Shown: in pieces, positions 1 through 9,013 of the stretch | How positions within the stretch are numbered: the first letter of the stretch is position 1 | How the letters are laid out: every line of letters begins with the position of its first letter | Source of the DNA: Agarophyton chilense | Lineage: Eukaryota > Rhodophyta > Florideophyceae > Gracilariales > Gracilariaceae | Reading direction: 5' to 3' | NCBI GenBank assembly: GCA_030374765.1 | Contig: JARGXX010000013.1 | Coordinates: 1,240,001 to 1,304,000, forward strand | Length of the DNA stretch: 64,000 nt | Notes under the pieces: generated by a model | The model's input: only the letters and a program-made list of their open reading frames with translations | Told to the model about the DNA's origin: nothing | Databases searched by the model: none | Program-made: the position numbers and the translations under genes

Positions 1-84
1 CCCCCTCCCCCCTTCTTTCCTTGTCCTCGCCGCCCATCTCCCTTCGCCGTTCGCGAGTATCCGCGCCAAATTCCGCGCAATAAC

Positions 85-1377
85 ATGGATGACACCCCCG
101 TCAAACACGTACAAATTCCGCCTTTGGCCGACCGACAGCCTTCCAACCCCTTTTTTCAACCGCCGCAACCCACTCATCTTGACCCCTCCGCCGTTGGCGC
201 CGCGCACATATCTCTTTCACAGTATGAGCAAACTCTGTTTCAACTTCAGTCTTCGTACTTCGGAAGCGACGCCACAATACTCGGCGCTCAGACTCAAATA
301 TCTCCGCAAATTCCCGCCCAAATCCCCATACCACAAAAACAGCGACCACTTAGGTTCATGCTCTTCTCTGCACTTCCGTACGAAATTGAAGCGTTCCAGT
401 CGGAGATCAAATTAGCCGGTGCTTCAGGCTTCATCGAGATGATCCCCATCCAAAGTGCGCTGGAGGACGCCACCGCCTCGCTAGCACTGGGCGCACAGGT
501 GGTGTGTCTGTTTGCCACTGATAGAGTGCACAAGAACATGTTACTTGCGCTCAAGGCCTGTGGCGTTGAAGTTTTGGCGTTTCGTTACTCCGGAGTGAGA
601 GCATTTCTTGATGAATTCGCTTTTGAGGTCGGCATTCGAATAGCTAGACCACCGGCACATTCCCCGACGAGCGTTGCAGAGTACACCATATCGCTGCTCA
701 TGACACTCAATCGAAGGATTCACATTGCGCACAACCGTGTCCGCGACGGCAACTTCCGTCTGCACGGACTGATGGGTTTCGAGCTCTCAGGGAAGACCGT
801 GGGTATTATAGGCACGGGCCAAGTTGGTCGCCGCGTTGCGCAAATTCTCAGCGGCTTTGGTTGTCGGATTTTGGCGTTTGACTTGATTGAGTCGAAAGAA
901 GTGTTGGCGAATGGAGGTCGATATGTGTCGCTGAAGAAGCTCTTGGAAAGCTCGCATATTCTTTCATTGCATGCTCCGCTTATGGCCGCAACGCGACACA
1001 TGATCAGTGCGAAAGCGCTCGAATCTTGTAAGAGGGGCGTGCTAATTGTGAACACAGCCCGTGGCGCTCTAGTTGACATTTCTGCCGTTATTGATGGGTT
1101 GAGAAGTGGTCAAGTAGGAGGTCTCGCCATGGATGTTTACGAGGGAGAGACTTCCATGTTTTTCAGGGATCAAACCGGTGACGTTGTTGACATGAATCTC
1201 CAGGTGTTAAAGTCTATGCCCAATGTGCTTTTGACGGGTCATCAGTCTGCGCTAACCAGAGAGGCTATCACTTCAGTGGCTAGGAATTTGGTGAGATGTC
1301 TGATACAGTTTAGGATGGGAGTGGAAATGGACTTTGAAGTAAAGCCGGAGGTTGATCCTCCCCAGGGGCTTACTTGA
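85..1377 (+). CDS. D-2-hydroxyacid dehydrogenase (D-lactate dehydrogenase type)
   Basis: A 430-residue single-exon protein that should reduce a 2-keto acid such as pyruvate to the D-hydroxy acid with NADH. The Rossmann motif GTGQVG is at residues 243-248. The family signature NTARGALVD (323-331) supplies the catalytic Arg326, YEGE gives Glu355, and GHQSALT gives His386, so the Arg/Glu/His set is complete. The segment FRDQTGDVV before the His is typical of D-lactate dehydrogenases rather than phosphoglycerate dehydrogenases. The first ~85 residues are Pro/Gln-rich and fit no catalytic fold; they may be an organellar leader or a disordered tail. The start is the first ATG in frame. Substrate is inferred from family; a related hydroxyacid is possible. 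Confidence 0.9.
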   Translation: MDDTPVKHVQIPPLADRQPSNPFFQPPQPTHLDPSAVGAAHISLSQYEQTLFQLQSSYFGSDATILGAQTQISPQIPAQIPIPQKQRPLRFMLFSALPYEIEAFQSEIKLAGASGFIEMIPIQSALEDATASLALGAQVVCLFATDRVHKNMLLALKACGVEVLAFRYSGVRAFLDEFAFEVGIRIARPPAHSPTSVAEYTISLLMTLNRRIHIAHNRVRDGNFRLHGLMGFELSGKTVGIIGTGQVGRRVAQILSGFGCRILAFDLIESKEVLANGGRYVSLKKLLESSHILSLHAPLMAATRHMISAKALESCKRGVLIVNTARGALVDISAVIDGLRSGQVGGLAMDVYEGETSMFFRDQTGDVVDMNLQVLKSMPNVLLTGHQSALTREAITSVARNLVRCLIQFRMGVEMDFEVKPEVDPPQGLT

Positions 1378-1599
1378 CCTTACGCAGAGGCACCAGTTGG
1401 CACTAATTTATTGGAATAAGGTGTGAATAGAGGTGAATTGACCGAGAAAATGAGAGGATGGGCATGCCAGTTGAAGAAAGAGGAAGATGGTTGTACTAAT
1501 ACATGATGAGAAGGGGGATGAGCTGGGGAGGGGTAGATATGGATGAATACCGGTAGCGAGATTTGGAGTTTTGTAGGCGCAAGTGCAGCGACAAGGCGA

Positions 1600-1923
1600 T
1601 CAGAGCTTTCGCAGAACTTGGAGCTGTGTTTTGGCTAGCGGTTTTTCGTTGGTGACGCGCCTTTTGGACGGGGGGCGCGCTGCTTGGTCTCCATTGGTAC
1701 GGAGCTGCTGGAGCGTTTTCTCCACGACTTGTGCGGCTCGCGCAAAAGAGGATGACGCAGAGTAGTTCGGCTTGGGCGCGGATCGCACCCGTCTCTTTCG
1801 AGAGCGCGAAATAGTGGATGTGGGCTTTGTGAGCGAGGACAGGCGTTTTTTCAAAGAAGAAGCGACGGCGGCGCTGTGGCGATGCTCGGTGTGTTTCATG
1901 GTGGATTGATGCAAGGCGGACAA
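1600..1923 (-). CDS. Small basic hypothetical protein
   Basis: A 107-residue ORF (or 99 residues from the second ATG at 1899), convergent with the dehydrogenase upstream and tail-to-head with ALG13. It is rich in Lys, Arg, Ser and Ala, with basic patches (SLKKRL, RSRKRRVR, SKRRV) that would suit a nuclear or nucleic-acid-binding protein. The middle (about 55-80) could form a short helix. No domain is recognised. An A/T-rich core lies about 45 bases upstream of the start (1969-1975), but its best TATAAA match is in the opposite orientation. It may be a chance ORF; support is only its length, composition and placement in otherwise empty DNA. Confidence 0.35.
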   Translation of the reverse strand: MSALHQSTMKHTEHRHSAAVASSLKKRLSSLTKPTSTISRSRKRRVRSAPKPNYSASSSFARAAQVVEKTLQQLRTNGDQAARPPSKRRVTNEKPLAKTQLQVLRKL

Positions 1924-2023
1924 GGGGAAGAGGAAAGTGACGTGAGAGGAGCGCGCGCGAATGTGTGCATATAAACACGCGATTTATTTGCCTTTGGTTG
2001 ACGGTGTCAACCGTAGCGACATG

Positions 2024-2575
2024 CTATGTTTGATGGCCACAGCGCGCCAGCGCTAGCTCCTCTGCCACTACGTTAGCAAACACGCCGCCTACGTGCGGCG
2101 GTGGGACGCTTCTTTCCGCATTGCGGTTGCTGAGAACCTGCCGAACGGCCGGAATGAGTCGCTGCGCCATACAATTGGCGCTGACAACGACGCAGCATCC
2201 GCAGCGTTGCATAGCTTCCGCGAGCTCAGTCTGGTGATTGTGCATTAACGCGTCGTTCACCACCACCACCAATGGTCGCCTCGCATCTACGGCTTCTAAC
2301 ACCGTGCCGGCGCCAGCGTGAGACACGACTACGTCCGCCTTACGCAACAGATTGCAAAGCTGCGGATGATATCGCAAGGGCTGTAATGCCGGCGGCCTTT
2401 CTCCTGGCGCAGGCAAGGTCGGCGTGTAGCTGCCATGCTGCAGCGTCACGTGCGAGATTCCTAGTTCATGCAGCTTGGCGAGCGTCGACGGCAGCGCTAT
2501 GAAATCGGTTAAAGCGGGAAATTGTGTTGACCCTACCGTCACTAACAGTGTTATTCCTGCCCCATCGACCGCCAT
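2024..2575 (-). CDS. ALG13: UDP-GlcNAc transferase catalytic subunit ALG13
   Basis: Catalytic subunit that, with membrane partner ALG14, adds the second GlcNAc to dolichol-PP-GlcNAc on the cytosolic face of the ER in N-glycan assembly. The N-terminus ITLLVTVGSTQF is the glycosyltransferase-28 C-terminal-type fold start. The UDP-sugar binding loop DVVVSHAGAGTVLEA and the family block VVVVNDALMHNHQTELA follow. I chose the ATG at 2575 (183 residues) because the family begins only a few residues before VTVGS. The frame stays open upstream with ATGs at 2671 and 2665, adding about 30 residues rich in Cys and Arg. It is divergent from the bZIP gene, sharing about 460 bases of upstream DNA. ALG14 is not in the window. 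Confidence 0.92.
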   Translation of the reverse strand: MAVDGAGITLLVTVGSTQFPALTDFIALPSTLAKLHELGISHVTLQHGSYTPTLPAPGERPPALQPLRYHPQLCNLLRKADVVVSHAGAGTVLEAVDARRPLVVVVNDALMHNHQTELAEAMQRCGCCVVVSANCMAQRLIPAVRQVLSNRNAERSVPPPHVGGVFANVVAEELALARCGHQT

Positions 2576-3034
2576 TTCGTTTCCTCTCACTCCGCAGCGC
2601 AAAGGGACGTTGCAACAGTAGTGCCGACGCCACTTATTTGGCGGTGTTATGGTTGACGTCTGCATCGCCATCGACACCGCACGACACCTCTCGGAACACG
2701 TGTCGCCTTCCGCTCAGCGTCTCACCAGCAGACCAGCCAATGCGCTTTTTTGCCAGCACGCTTCGTACGATACAGCGCCACCTTCGTTCCGCGCGAGTGT
2801 GCACAAATGCATGCGTATGCACGTGTAGACTTTGCTCACCCTCTCTCCCCCTTCACACAGCTAACTGCGTGGAAAAAGTTTCCCACCTCTTGGCTGCAAC
2901 TGCGCCGAAGCTAACAGCTAATCCTACCCTACCACCACAAAGGTTACTTCACAATCGCCCTCTCAACGCACGATCTTCAGCCCCGTGTCATCGCTCATTT
3001 CATTTCAGTGCCTGGTTCCCATCTTCATCCAGAA
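2576..3034. promoter_or_regulatory. Bidirectional intergenic region, ALG13 / bZIP gene
   Basis: 459 bases between two divergent start codons. The sequence is C-rich on the plus strand, with pyrimidine tracts near 2835-2855. I see no convincing TATA box, tRNA or small ORF. It presumably holds both promoters. Confidence 0.4.
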
Positions 3035-4810
3035 ATGCCCAGTTCTCTGTCACCCACGCCGCCCGACCAAGATGCCACCATCCCGTTGCTGGTCCGCATG
3101 CCCGATGGCTCTGTCGAGCAGGTTGACATTCCCCCCAACGCCCCCGTCAGTTCCATCACCGCCGCCCTGCCCGAAAAGCTCTCGCCTGACGTACGTCTCT
3201 CTTTTGCAAATACCGTTCTCGACCCCGATGCTACTCTGCTAGATGCCAACATTGCTCCTGCCTACGCCCATGCCAATTCTCTGCTTAATCTCATTGACTC
3301 CTCTAATCCGGACGCCGAAAAAAAGGCAGCTGCGCTTGATTCTGCCATCGCTGTCGTCGAGAGAGTATCGAATGGAGTTAAGTCAATGTCCGCGTTATGT
3401 GCCGCTGCGGCGTCCGAAGATTTGCCGCCCGACGTATCGGAGGAGACCGCTGAATCTGCTACACCGGAGCAGCTGGCCCGCTCTTTGACCTTGCGTCTGC
3501 CAAAGCTTTTTGGGCCGGTGAATGATCCGCTTGCAGATATACCCCAACCGCAGCAACCGTCTATTTCTAGCATTCGCGAAGCTCGGCGTGTAATGCGCGA
3601 TATTTCTCTGCCGAAGGATGAGCGTGATATTCCTCTGAGCGACGATCATCACATAGGCCAGAGCACGAACGCGCCAATATCTCTACCATCACAATTACAG
3701 CAAAAGCCTTTGACAAACGATGGTATCGTTCTGGCAAATTCTCAGAAGTCCACCTGGCTTGAAGATGTTAAAACAACTTGGGAGGTCGATACCGTTCGTC
3801 AGAGTGGTATACTTTCTACCTCAAAATTAGGCCTCGAGTTGGATGATTACTTGAAAACCCTCGAAGAAGAACAAGACCAATCCCAAGACGACAATGCACC
3901 CGATAATGAGCTTGATAACGAGCTTGATAACGAGTGTCCCGGTGATTCTTCAGATGAAGAGCAAATACTTATCATTCCTCCAAATGGCTCGGCTCCTGTG
4001 TCGCAAGCTTCCACCGACCCAAGTGTTCCACACCCCGGGCCAGATGTCAACATGACGTCGCCTGTTCATGCTGCCGCCCCGGGCAATACCAATGCCCTGT
4101 CTGCGCCGCAACAAGCGACAAATTCGAAGCCTGAACTGTCCTCAAGAGGTCCCGCAAATTCTCACTTGTCTTCCGAATCCCCTCCTGCTCCCGTTTCGAC
4201 GCTAACGCCCTCGATCACCACTCAGGGCTCGACGACCTCAAGTGCACCGATAGCATCCCGAGAAATGCTGATGGGTAGTAAGTCACCTTCGCCGTCTGGG
4301 GTGTCCAATTTAGGGTTCCCTTCTCCATCGGTTGACTCTCAGCCTTCTGTACCGGCTGCACCAATAGCACCAAACAACAGGCAGGAGAGTCGGCTTCCGT
4401 CACAACCAAGACAAGCTGCGAAGATAGCACCAGCTCTTCTGTTGCCCAGATCCCAATTACCTGCAAATGGTGTGTTCGGCACAACTGGTTTACCAATGCC
4501 ACGTTCGCAGTGGCAAGGGCACGTCGTTCCCCATGTGCCTGCGAAAAAAAAGAGAGGAAGGAAGAGAAAAAATCCAGAGCTCACAGAGGAAGAACGTATT
4601 CTATGGCGAAAACAACAGAATAGGGAGAGCGCGAAGCTGTCTAGAGTGAGGAGAAAAGTCATCGCAGCCGAGTACGAAGGAAGGATAAATGCACTCATCA
4701 ATGAGAATACATTGCTTCGAAAACAGGTTGACGGTCTTAGTAATCGTTTGGCTTACATGCAGAACCTTTTAACAGTGTCGGTCATCAACGCACCCCAACC
4801 ACCTTCATGA
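3035..4810 (+). CDS. bZIP transcription factor with N-terminal ubiquitin-like segment
   Basis: A 591-residue protein from the first ATG; an in-frame GTG lies 27 bases upstream. The C-terminal end is a textbook bZIP. A basic nuclear signal (KKKRGRKRK, 504-512) is followed by the DNA-contact motif N529-RESAKLS-R537, then a zipper with Tyr/Leu/Leu/Leu/Met at heptad positions 547, 554, 561, 568 and 575. Residues about 16-88 line up with ubiquitin: a beta-hairpin (LLVRMPDGSVEQVDI), a helix, then RLSFANTVLDPDATLLDANI and SLLNLI matching the ubiquitin pattern [20 protein letters not shown]. The 400 residues between are low complexity, with an acidic Asp/Asn/Glu repeat near 281-310 and Ser/Pro-rich stretches, probably activation or disordered regions. 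It is convergent with PRP2, 49 bases apart. The bZIP call is firm; the ubiquitin-like fold is inference. Confidence 0.88.
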   Translation: MPSSLSPTPPDQDATIPLLVRMPDGSVEQVDIPPNAPVSSITAALPEKLSPDVRLSFANTVLDPDATLLDANIAPAYAHANSLLNLIDSSNPDAEKKAAALDSAIAVVERVSNGVKSMSALCAAAASEDLPPDVSEETAESATPEQLARSLTLRLPKLFGPVNDPLADIPQPQQPSISSIREARRVMRDISLPKDERDIPLSDDHHIGQSTNAPISLPSQLQQKPLTNDGIVLANSQKSTWLEDVKTTWEVDTVRQSGILSTSKLGLELDDYLKTLEEEQDQSQDDNAPDNELDNELDNECPGDSSDEEQILIIPPNGSAPVSQASTDPSVPHPGPDVNMTSPVHAAAPGNTNALSAPQQATNSKPELSSRGPANSHLSSESPPAPVSTLTPSITTQGSTTSSAPIASREMLMGSKSPSPSGVSNLGFPSPSVDSQPSVPAAPIAPNNRQESRLPSQPRQAAKIAPALLLPRSQLPANGVFGTTGLPMPRSQWQGHVVPHVPAKKKRGRKRKNPELTEEERILWRKQQNRESAKLSRVRRKVIAAEYEGRINALINENTLLRKQVDGLSNRLAYMQNLLTVSVINAPQPPS

Positions 4811-4859
4811 CCTCCATACCTGTAAGGCGCTTAATTTTCTTAGCTTGTCTATTATTATC

Positions 4860-7355
4860 TTACCTTACCTTACCTCCTACCTTGCCCAATACTTTTGGCA
4901 TCTTACGTTTTGACTCTTCTATTATGTCTTCTTCCCTGTAGAAATGAGGCGCTACCTCATTCAACCATCGACCGTCAATGTTAAATACTTGTCTCATGAA
5001 TTCTTTGGTAGTAAAAACCAACTCGTGGTAAATTAGCCACCTCGGTTTGACCTCCGTGTGCCCTAGGCAACTCGAAGGATGTACTTGCACTGTGTGTGGA
5101 TTTTTCAACGTTCTATACTGGCCATTTTTCTGAAGACGGCAAGCGTTATAGAAGAAACCTGAGGTCAAAGCTTTTAAAATTGGGACCTTTTCCCCAACAC
5201 CAACAGAGTGTCTTTCAATCTCAACCCTGTCCAACAGCTGATCCAGCTGTTCGCATACATCTCGAGCTCGTTTCATCGTTCTGGTCTGCACGAAATGCTC
5301 GTAACACCACTGATTCGAGAAGCCGGAATCACGCCATAGCGCATAGCACCGCAACAGACACATGTGATCTCCTCCACCGCCTCTTGCAAATGCCGCACGG
5401 GCACTGTCCGCCATCACCTTCTTTTGTTTGGGCCGATAAAACACAGCATTGCTCACACTGAGCATCGAACAAATTATGGTCACTTCTTCTGAACATTTGT
5501 ACTTCTCACTAGCGAGTAATGCTTTTGCCATCATTGGTTCTAGAGGAAGTTCTGCCATCCTTCTACCCAGCTTTGTCAGCTTTCCTTTGTCGTTCAAAGC
5601 ACCTAAGGCGTACAGGTGCTCTAAAGAGCGAAAGAGTGCTTCAGGTGGTGGGGCATCAATGAAATCAAATTCGATCAGATTTTCGATCCCTAGTGATAAC
5701 AAGAGCAACACGACTTGACTCAAGTTGGTTCTAAGACACTCTGGAATCGTATCTTCATCCATCTCATTCATGTATGACCACTTTGTGTACAATCGGAAGC
5801 ACTTCCCCGGTTGCGTTCTTCCCGCCCTGCCAGCTCGCTGCTTCGCACCGGCCCTGGAAACAGGCACCACGAGCAAACTCTCCATCCCAGTTTTGGAGTT
5901 ATATGACTTTTGTTTACAAAAGCCGGGATCGACTACATATACAACTCCAGGAATAGTCACAGACGTTTCCGCTATGTTGGTAGCCAAAACTACTTTGCGT
6001 GCGTTCTCGGGTGTCTTCTCAAATATCTTGGCTTGTATTTCTGATGGTAGCGTTGCGTATATCGGCGCAATTATAAGTTCGCCAAGTTTGGACCCTAGTC
6101 CTCTCGTGCGCTCCTGCAATATTTCTTCTGCAGCTTCAATCTCTTCTTGGCCCGTGAGAAAAACAAGGATGTCACCTCGAGGCTGAGATGCATGAATCTG
6201 GAGAACAGTCATACAACTAGCTTCAACATAATCCGGCTCCGGAGTTTTGGTGTAGTACACATCGACATCAAAACGGCGGCCAGGTATTGAATAGACTGGA
6301 GCGTCATCAAAGTACGACGAAAACTTCTGCGTATCCATTGTGGCAGATGAAATTATGATTCGCACATCATCGCCTCGAAAGCGAGCAATATCCTTAATGA
6401 GTCCCATGACAATATCTGTGCTCATAGACCGTTCGTGCGCCTCATCGACTAGTATAACGTCGTATGCTTTAAGATCAGGCTCAGAAAGAAACTCGCGAAG
6501 CAACATGCCATCAGTGACATACTTTATGACAGTCTTCTCAGAAGTACAATCCTCAAAACGTATTGAATAGCCCACTTCATTCCCAAGCTTCACCCCCATT
6601 TCGTGGGCGACACGGGCCGCAACAGACATCGCGGCCACACGACGAGGCTGTGTACAAACTACAGACCCGAAGCCTTCTTCAATCAAGTACTGTGGGATTT
6701 GAGTAGTTTTACCACTTCCTGTCTCGCTTTGCACTATGAGAACCTGATGTTGTTTGATTGCTTCAAGTAATTCATTTCTATGAGAGTACATAGGCAGGGA
6801 CCTTCGCTCTTGTTCAAGATGTTTTCTTTCTTCCTGCTTCTTTCTCTGACGCTGCTTAGCGATTTGTTCACGCGAGGCGGCATTTGGCAGACCCTGCAGC
6901 TTTGCAGGGATATCGAACTCAGGTGCATCTAACAGAAAAGAGTATTGCGAGGAATGAGTTGTGTGCTGACCAGCTAATTTTCCCTTCTTGATCTGAGAGT
7001 CTTCCCAGCGTTTTTGGTCTGAGTTATGATGGGTATCTAAAGAGGCCTGAGCGTCTTCGGCGACCGAATCCTGTACGCCCTTTGAGTCTGGAACGACATA
7101 TGCCGGCGTAACATTTGAAGAGGCGACACGCTTGGTGGCGAGCTGATATATTTGTTGCTTGAGCTCCAGGTCTCGTCGCTCACGCTCTGTGAGTTCTTCA
7201 TCTCGAAACAGAGTCTTCTCTTCGACAATCTCTTCGCGGAGTCGCGCCAGTTCCCGGGCCTCACGGCGTGCGAGATAATTGCGGCGTGACTGCTTACGGA
7301 GGTCATCTACAGATTGTTGGGGTGGGGAACGTGGTCGCTTTGAGGGCGCAGACAT
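4860..7355 (-). CDS. PRP2: DEAH-box pre-mRNA splicing helicase PRP2 / DHX16
   Basis: An 831-residue DEAH helicase that in yeast and human activates the spliceosome before the first catalytic step. Visible motifs: ETGSGKT (211-217, Walker A), DEAH (304-307), SAT (337-339), LTGQEE (400-405), TNIAETSVTIPG (459-470) and QRAGRAGR (506-513), followed by the HA2/OB-fold region ending in a basic tail. The N-terminal RRNYLARREARE block and the Glu/Lys-rich helix resemble DHX16 more than DHX8 or DHX15; no S1 domain is present. I chose the ATG at 7355. The frame stays open upstream to a codon at 7733, but that would overlap the divergent GALT gene. The last codons contain a GGTAA tandem run. The gene suits a genome that still splices short introns (see 14877-14940 and 54884-54963). 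Confidence 0.93.
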   Translation of the reverse strand: MSAPSKRPRSPPQQSVDDLRKQSRRNYLARREARELARLREEIVEEKTLFRDEELTERERRDLELKQQIYQLATKRVASSNVTPAYVVPDSKGVQDSVAEDAQASLDTHHNSDQKRWEDSQIKKGKLAGQHTTHSSQYSFLLDAPEFDIPAKLQGLPNAASREQIAKQRQRKKQEERKHLEQERRSLPMYSHRNELLEAIKQHQVLIVQSETGSGKTTQIPQYLIEEGFGSVVCTQPRRVAAMSVAARVAHEMGVKLGNEVGYSIRFEDCTSEKTVIKYVTDGMLLREFLSEPDLKAYDVILVDEAHERSMSTDIVMGLIKDIARFRGDDVRIIISSATMDTQKFSSYFDDAPVYSIPGRRFDVDVYYTKTPEPDYVEASCMTVLQIHASQPRGDILVFLTGQEEIEAAEEILQERTRGLGSKLGELIIAPIYATLPSEIQAKIFEKTPENARKVVLATNIAETSVTIPGVVYVVDPGFCKQKSYNSKTGMESLLVVPVSRAGAKQRAGRAGRTQPGKCFRLYTKWSYMNEMDEDTIPECLRTNLSQVVLLLLSLGIENLIEFDFIDAPPPEALFRSLEHLYALGALNDKGKLTKLGRRMAELPLEPMMAKALLASEKYKCSEEVTIICSMLSVSNAVFYRPKQKKVMADSARAAFARGGGGDHMCLLRCYALWRDSGFSNQWCYEHFVQTRTMKRARDVCEQLDQLLDRVEIERHSVGVGEKVPILKALTSGFFYNACRLQKNGQYRTLKNPHTVQVHPSSCLGHTEVKPRWLIYHELVFTTKEFMRQVFNIDGRWLNEVAPHFYREEDIIEESKRKMPKVLGKVGGKVR

Positions 7356-7697
7356 TTCGACATGCCCACGCTGCCGGGATGAGAGGGGCGCGCGTGGTAG
7401 ATAGCGGAGAAACGATCGCCTTTCTCGCTTTAGACGGCAGAAAAGCTTTCTGACCACGTTTATGAAAGATTCGCTCAAACGCGCGCCAGAGCACAACGCG
7501 TGCCACAGCGCTGTGCGCAGATGGCATTGCTTGCTACATAGTCGCCGCCACGTCACGCTCGCGATGTCACTGACAGCCTGTCCGATGCACAATCGAAAGC
7601 TGAACCACTTACTAAGTCCAGCTTTCTTATTCACTGCTACATCCAGGACAAGCTTGATCGTCTCTTGCAATTGTTGAGAACTCCACCGTCTCAAACA
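7356..7697. promoter_or_regulatory. Bidirectional intergenic region, PRP2 / GALT
   Basis: 342 bases between divergent starts. It is open in the PRP2 frame by chance, but the translation is not conserved-looking. No TATA-like box is evident; it presumably holds both promoters. Confidence 0.35.
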
Positions 7698-8807
7698 ATG
7701 CCGAACAGCTTCGATTATACAGAGCACCCGCATCGCCGCTACAACCCGCTCTCAGGGTCTTGGATTCTATGCTCACCGCACCGCGCAAAGCGTCCGTGGC
7801 AAGGCAGCGTTGAGGAACTACCCACTGATGATCGTCCTGAATACGATCCCAACGACTATCTTGGTCCAGGAAACTCTCGTGTGAACGGTTCTGTTCAGAA
7901 TCCCAAGTACGAACACACATTTGTGTTTGACAATGATTTCCAGGCACTGCTAAACAGCACGCCCCACGGCGAAGTCGGTAGCGTTGAGAACAATGATCTA
8001 CTCGTGGCAAAGGCTGTCCGTGGAAAGTGTCGCGTCGTCTGTTTCTCTCCAAAACTCAACCTCACTGTCGCCGAGATGACCGTCGAGGAAATCAAATATG
8101 TCGTGGACGCCTGGATCGATGAGTATAATACCCTCTCGAAACTAGATTACATAGGCCATGTGCAGATTTTTGAGAACAAGGGCCAGATGATGGGCTGCTC
8201 AAATCCCCATCCTCATGGCCAAATCTGGGCCTCAGAGTTTGTTCCGGAGGAGCCTCGTATCGAGCTGGAAAACCTTGAGGCTTATTATAAGAAGAAGGGC
8301 ACCCATATGCTGGAAGACTACGTCAAACTCGAGATGGAAGCCGAGGAGCGAATTGTTTGTCAAAACGATAACTTTCTTGCCGTCGTTCCCTTCTGGGCAA
8401 CTTGGCCGTTCGAGGTACTAGTTCTCAGTAAGAAGCGCACACCTTGCCTCAAAAATTTCACCGACGCAATGAAGAGCGATCTAGCTGATATATATCGCCG
8501 TGTTTGTGCACGATACGACAATCTATTCACCACACTTTTCCCATATTCCATGGGTATTCACCAATCGCCTACTACCAACGGGACGGACCCTAGCGAACAC
8601 AAATATGCTCACTTTCACATGCACTTTTACCCACCACTACTTCGTAGTGCGACTGTGCGGAAATTCATGGTTGGGTTCGAGATGCTCGGAGAGTCTCAGA
8701 GAGATCTGACCGCGGAGCAAGCCGCGGCAAGACTGCGTGATTGCTCCGAAGTACACTACAACCACGCTCGAAAGAAAGCGCAGACCGATGGCAACGATAC
8801 CAAGTAA
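7698..8807 (+). CDS. GALT: Galactose-1-phosphate uridylyltransferase
   Basis: A 369-residue Leloir-pathway enzyme exchanging UMP between UDP-glucose and galactose-1-phosphate; in a galactan-making alga it would feed UDP-galactose pools. The active-site block MGCSNPHPHGQIWAS is complete, with the HPH triad at 171-173 and His173 as the UMP-carrying nucleophile. Other family blocks are WILCSPHRAKRPWQG, TFVFDNDFQAL, QIFENKG and the C-terminal HFHMHFYPPLLRS. The start is the ATG at 7698; a TTG 33 bases upstream is in frame but begins before the conserved region. The CxxC pair that binds a structural metal in the E. coli enzyme is replaced here by Asp and Gly (DYLGPGN, residues 53-59). The gene converges on peptidyl-tRNA hydrolase, 206 bases away. 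Confidence 0.93.
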   Translation: MPNSFDYTEHPHRRYNPLSGSWILCSPHRAKRPWQGSVEELPTDDRPEYDPNDYLGPGNSRVNGSVQNPKYEHTFVFDNDFQALLNSTPHGEVGSVENNDLLVAKAVRGKCRVVCFSPKLNLTVAEMTVEEIKYVVDAWIDEYNTLSKLDYIGHVQIFENKGQMMGCSNPHPHGQIWASEFVPEEPRIELENLEAYYKKKGTHMLEDYVKLEMEAEERIVCQNDNFLAVVPFWATWPFEVLVLSKKRTPCLKNFTDAMKSDLADIYRRVCARYDNLFTTLFPYSMGIHQSPTTNGTDPSEHKYAHFHMHFYPPLLRSATVRKFMVGFEMLGESQRDLTAEQAAARLRDCSEVHYNHARKKAQTDGNDTK

Positions 8808-9013
8808 ATTCTCACACAGGTGCCATGCTAGTCCTTCCAAGACTGAATGGGAACCCTGTACCCTATAGGCAGAGTTCAGTATTTCTAAGGTCGATCGTGT
8901 AAAGGCATCACTTATGTTTTCTCCCGAGTAATTCTGGTCATTCTCGGCATGAGAACCGAATAGCGACACCGATTGACATTGTGTCCATCTTCTCCCCTTA
9001 CAGATATTCATCA

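Noticed and set aside
3008-3034. bZIP start at 3008
   Set aside because: That codon is GTG; the first ATG is at 3035 and loses nothing conserved.
4860-4905. Intron in the PRP2 3' end suggested by repeated GGTAAG
   Set aside because: The reading frame through it ends naturally and matches the length and basic end of DHX16; the donors are a by-product of the GGTAA repeat.
7356-7733. N-terminal extension of PRP2 by 126 residues
   Set aside because: It would overlap the divergent GALT start, and its translation (Cys/Trp/Arg-rich) does not resemble DHX16 N-termini; the ATG at 7355 fits the family.
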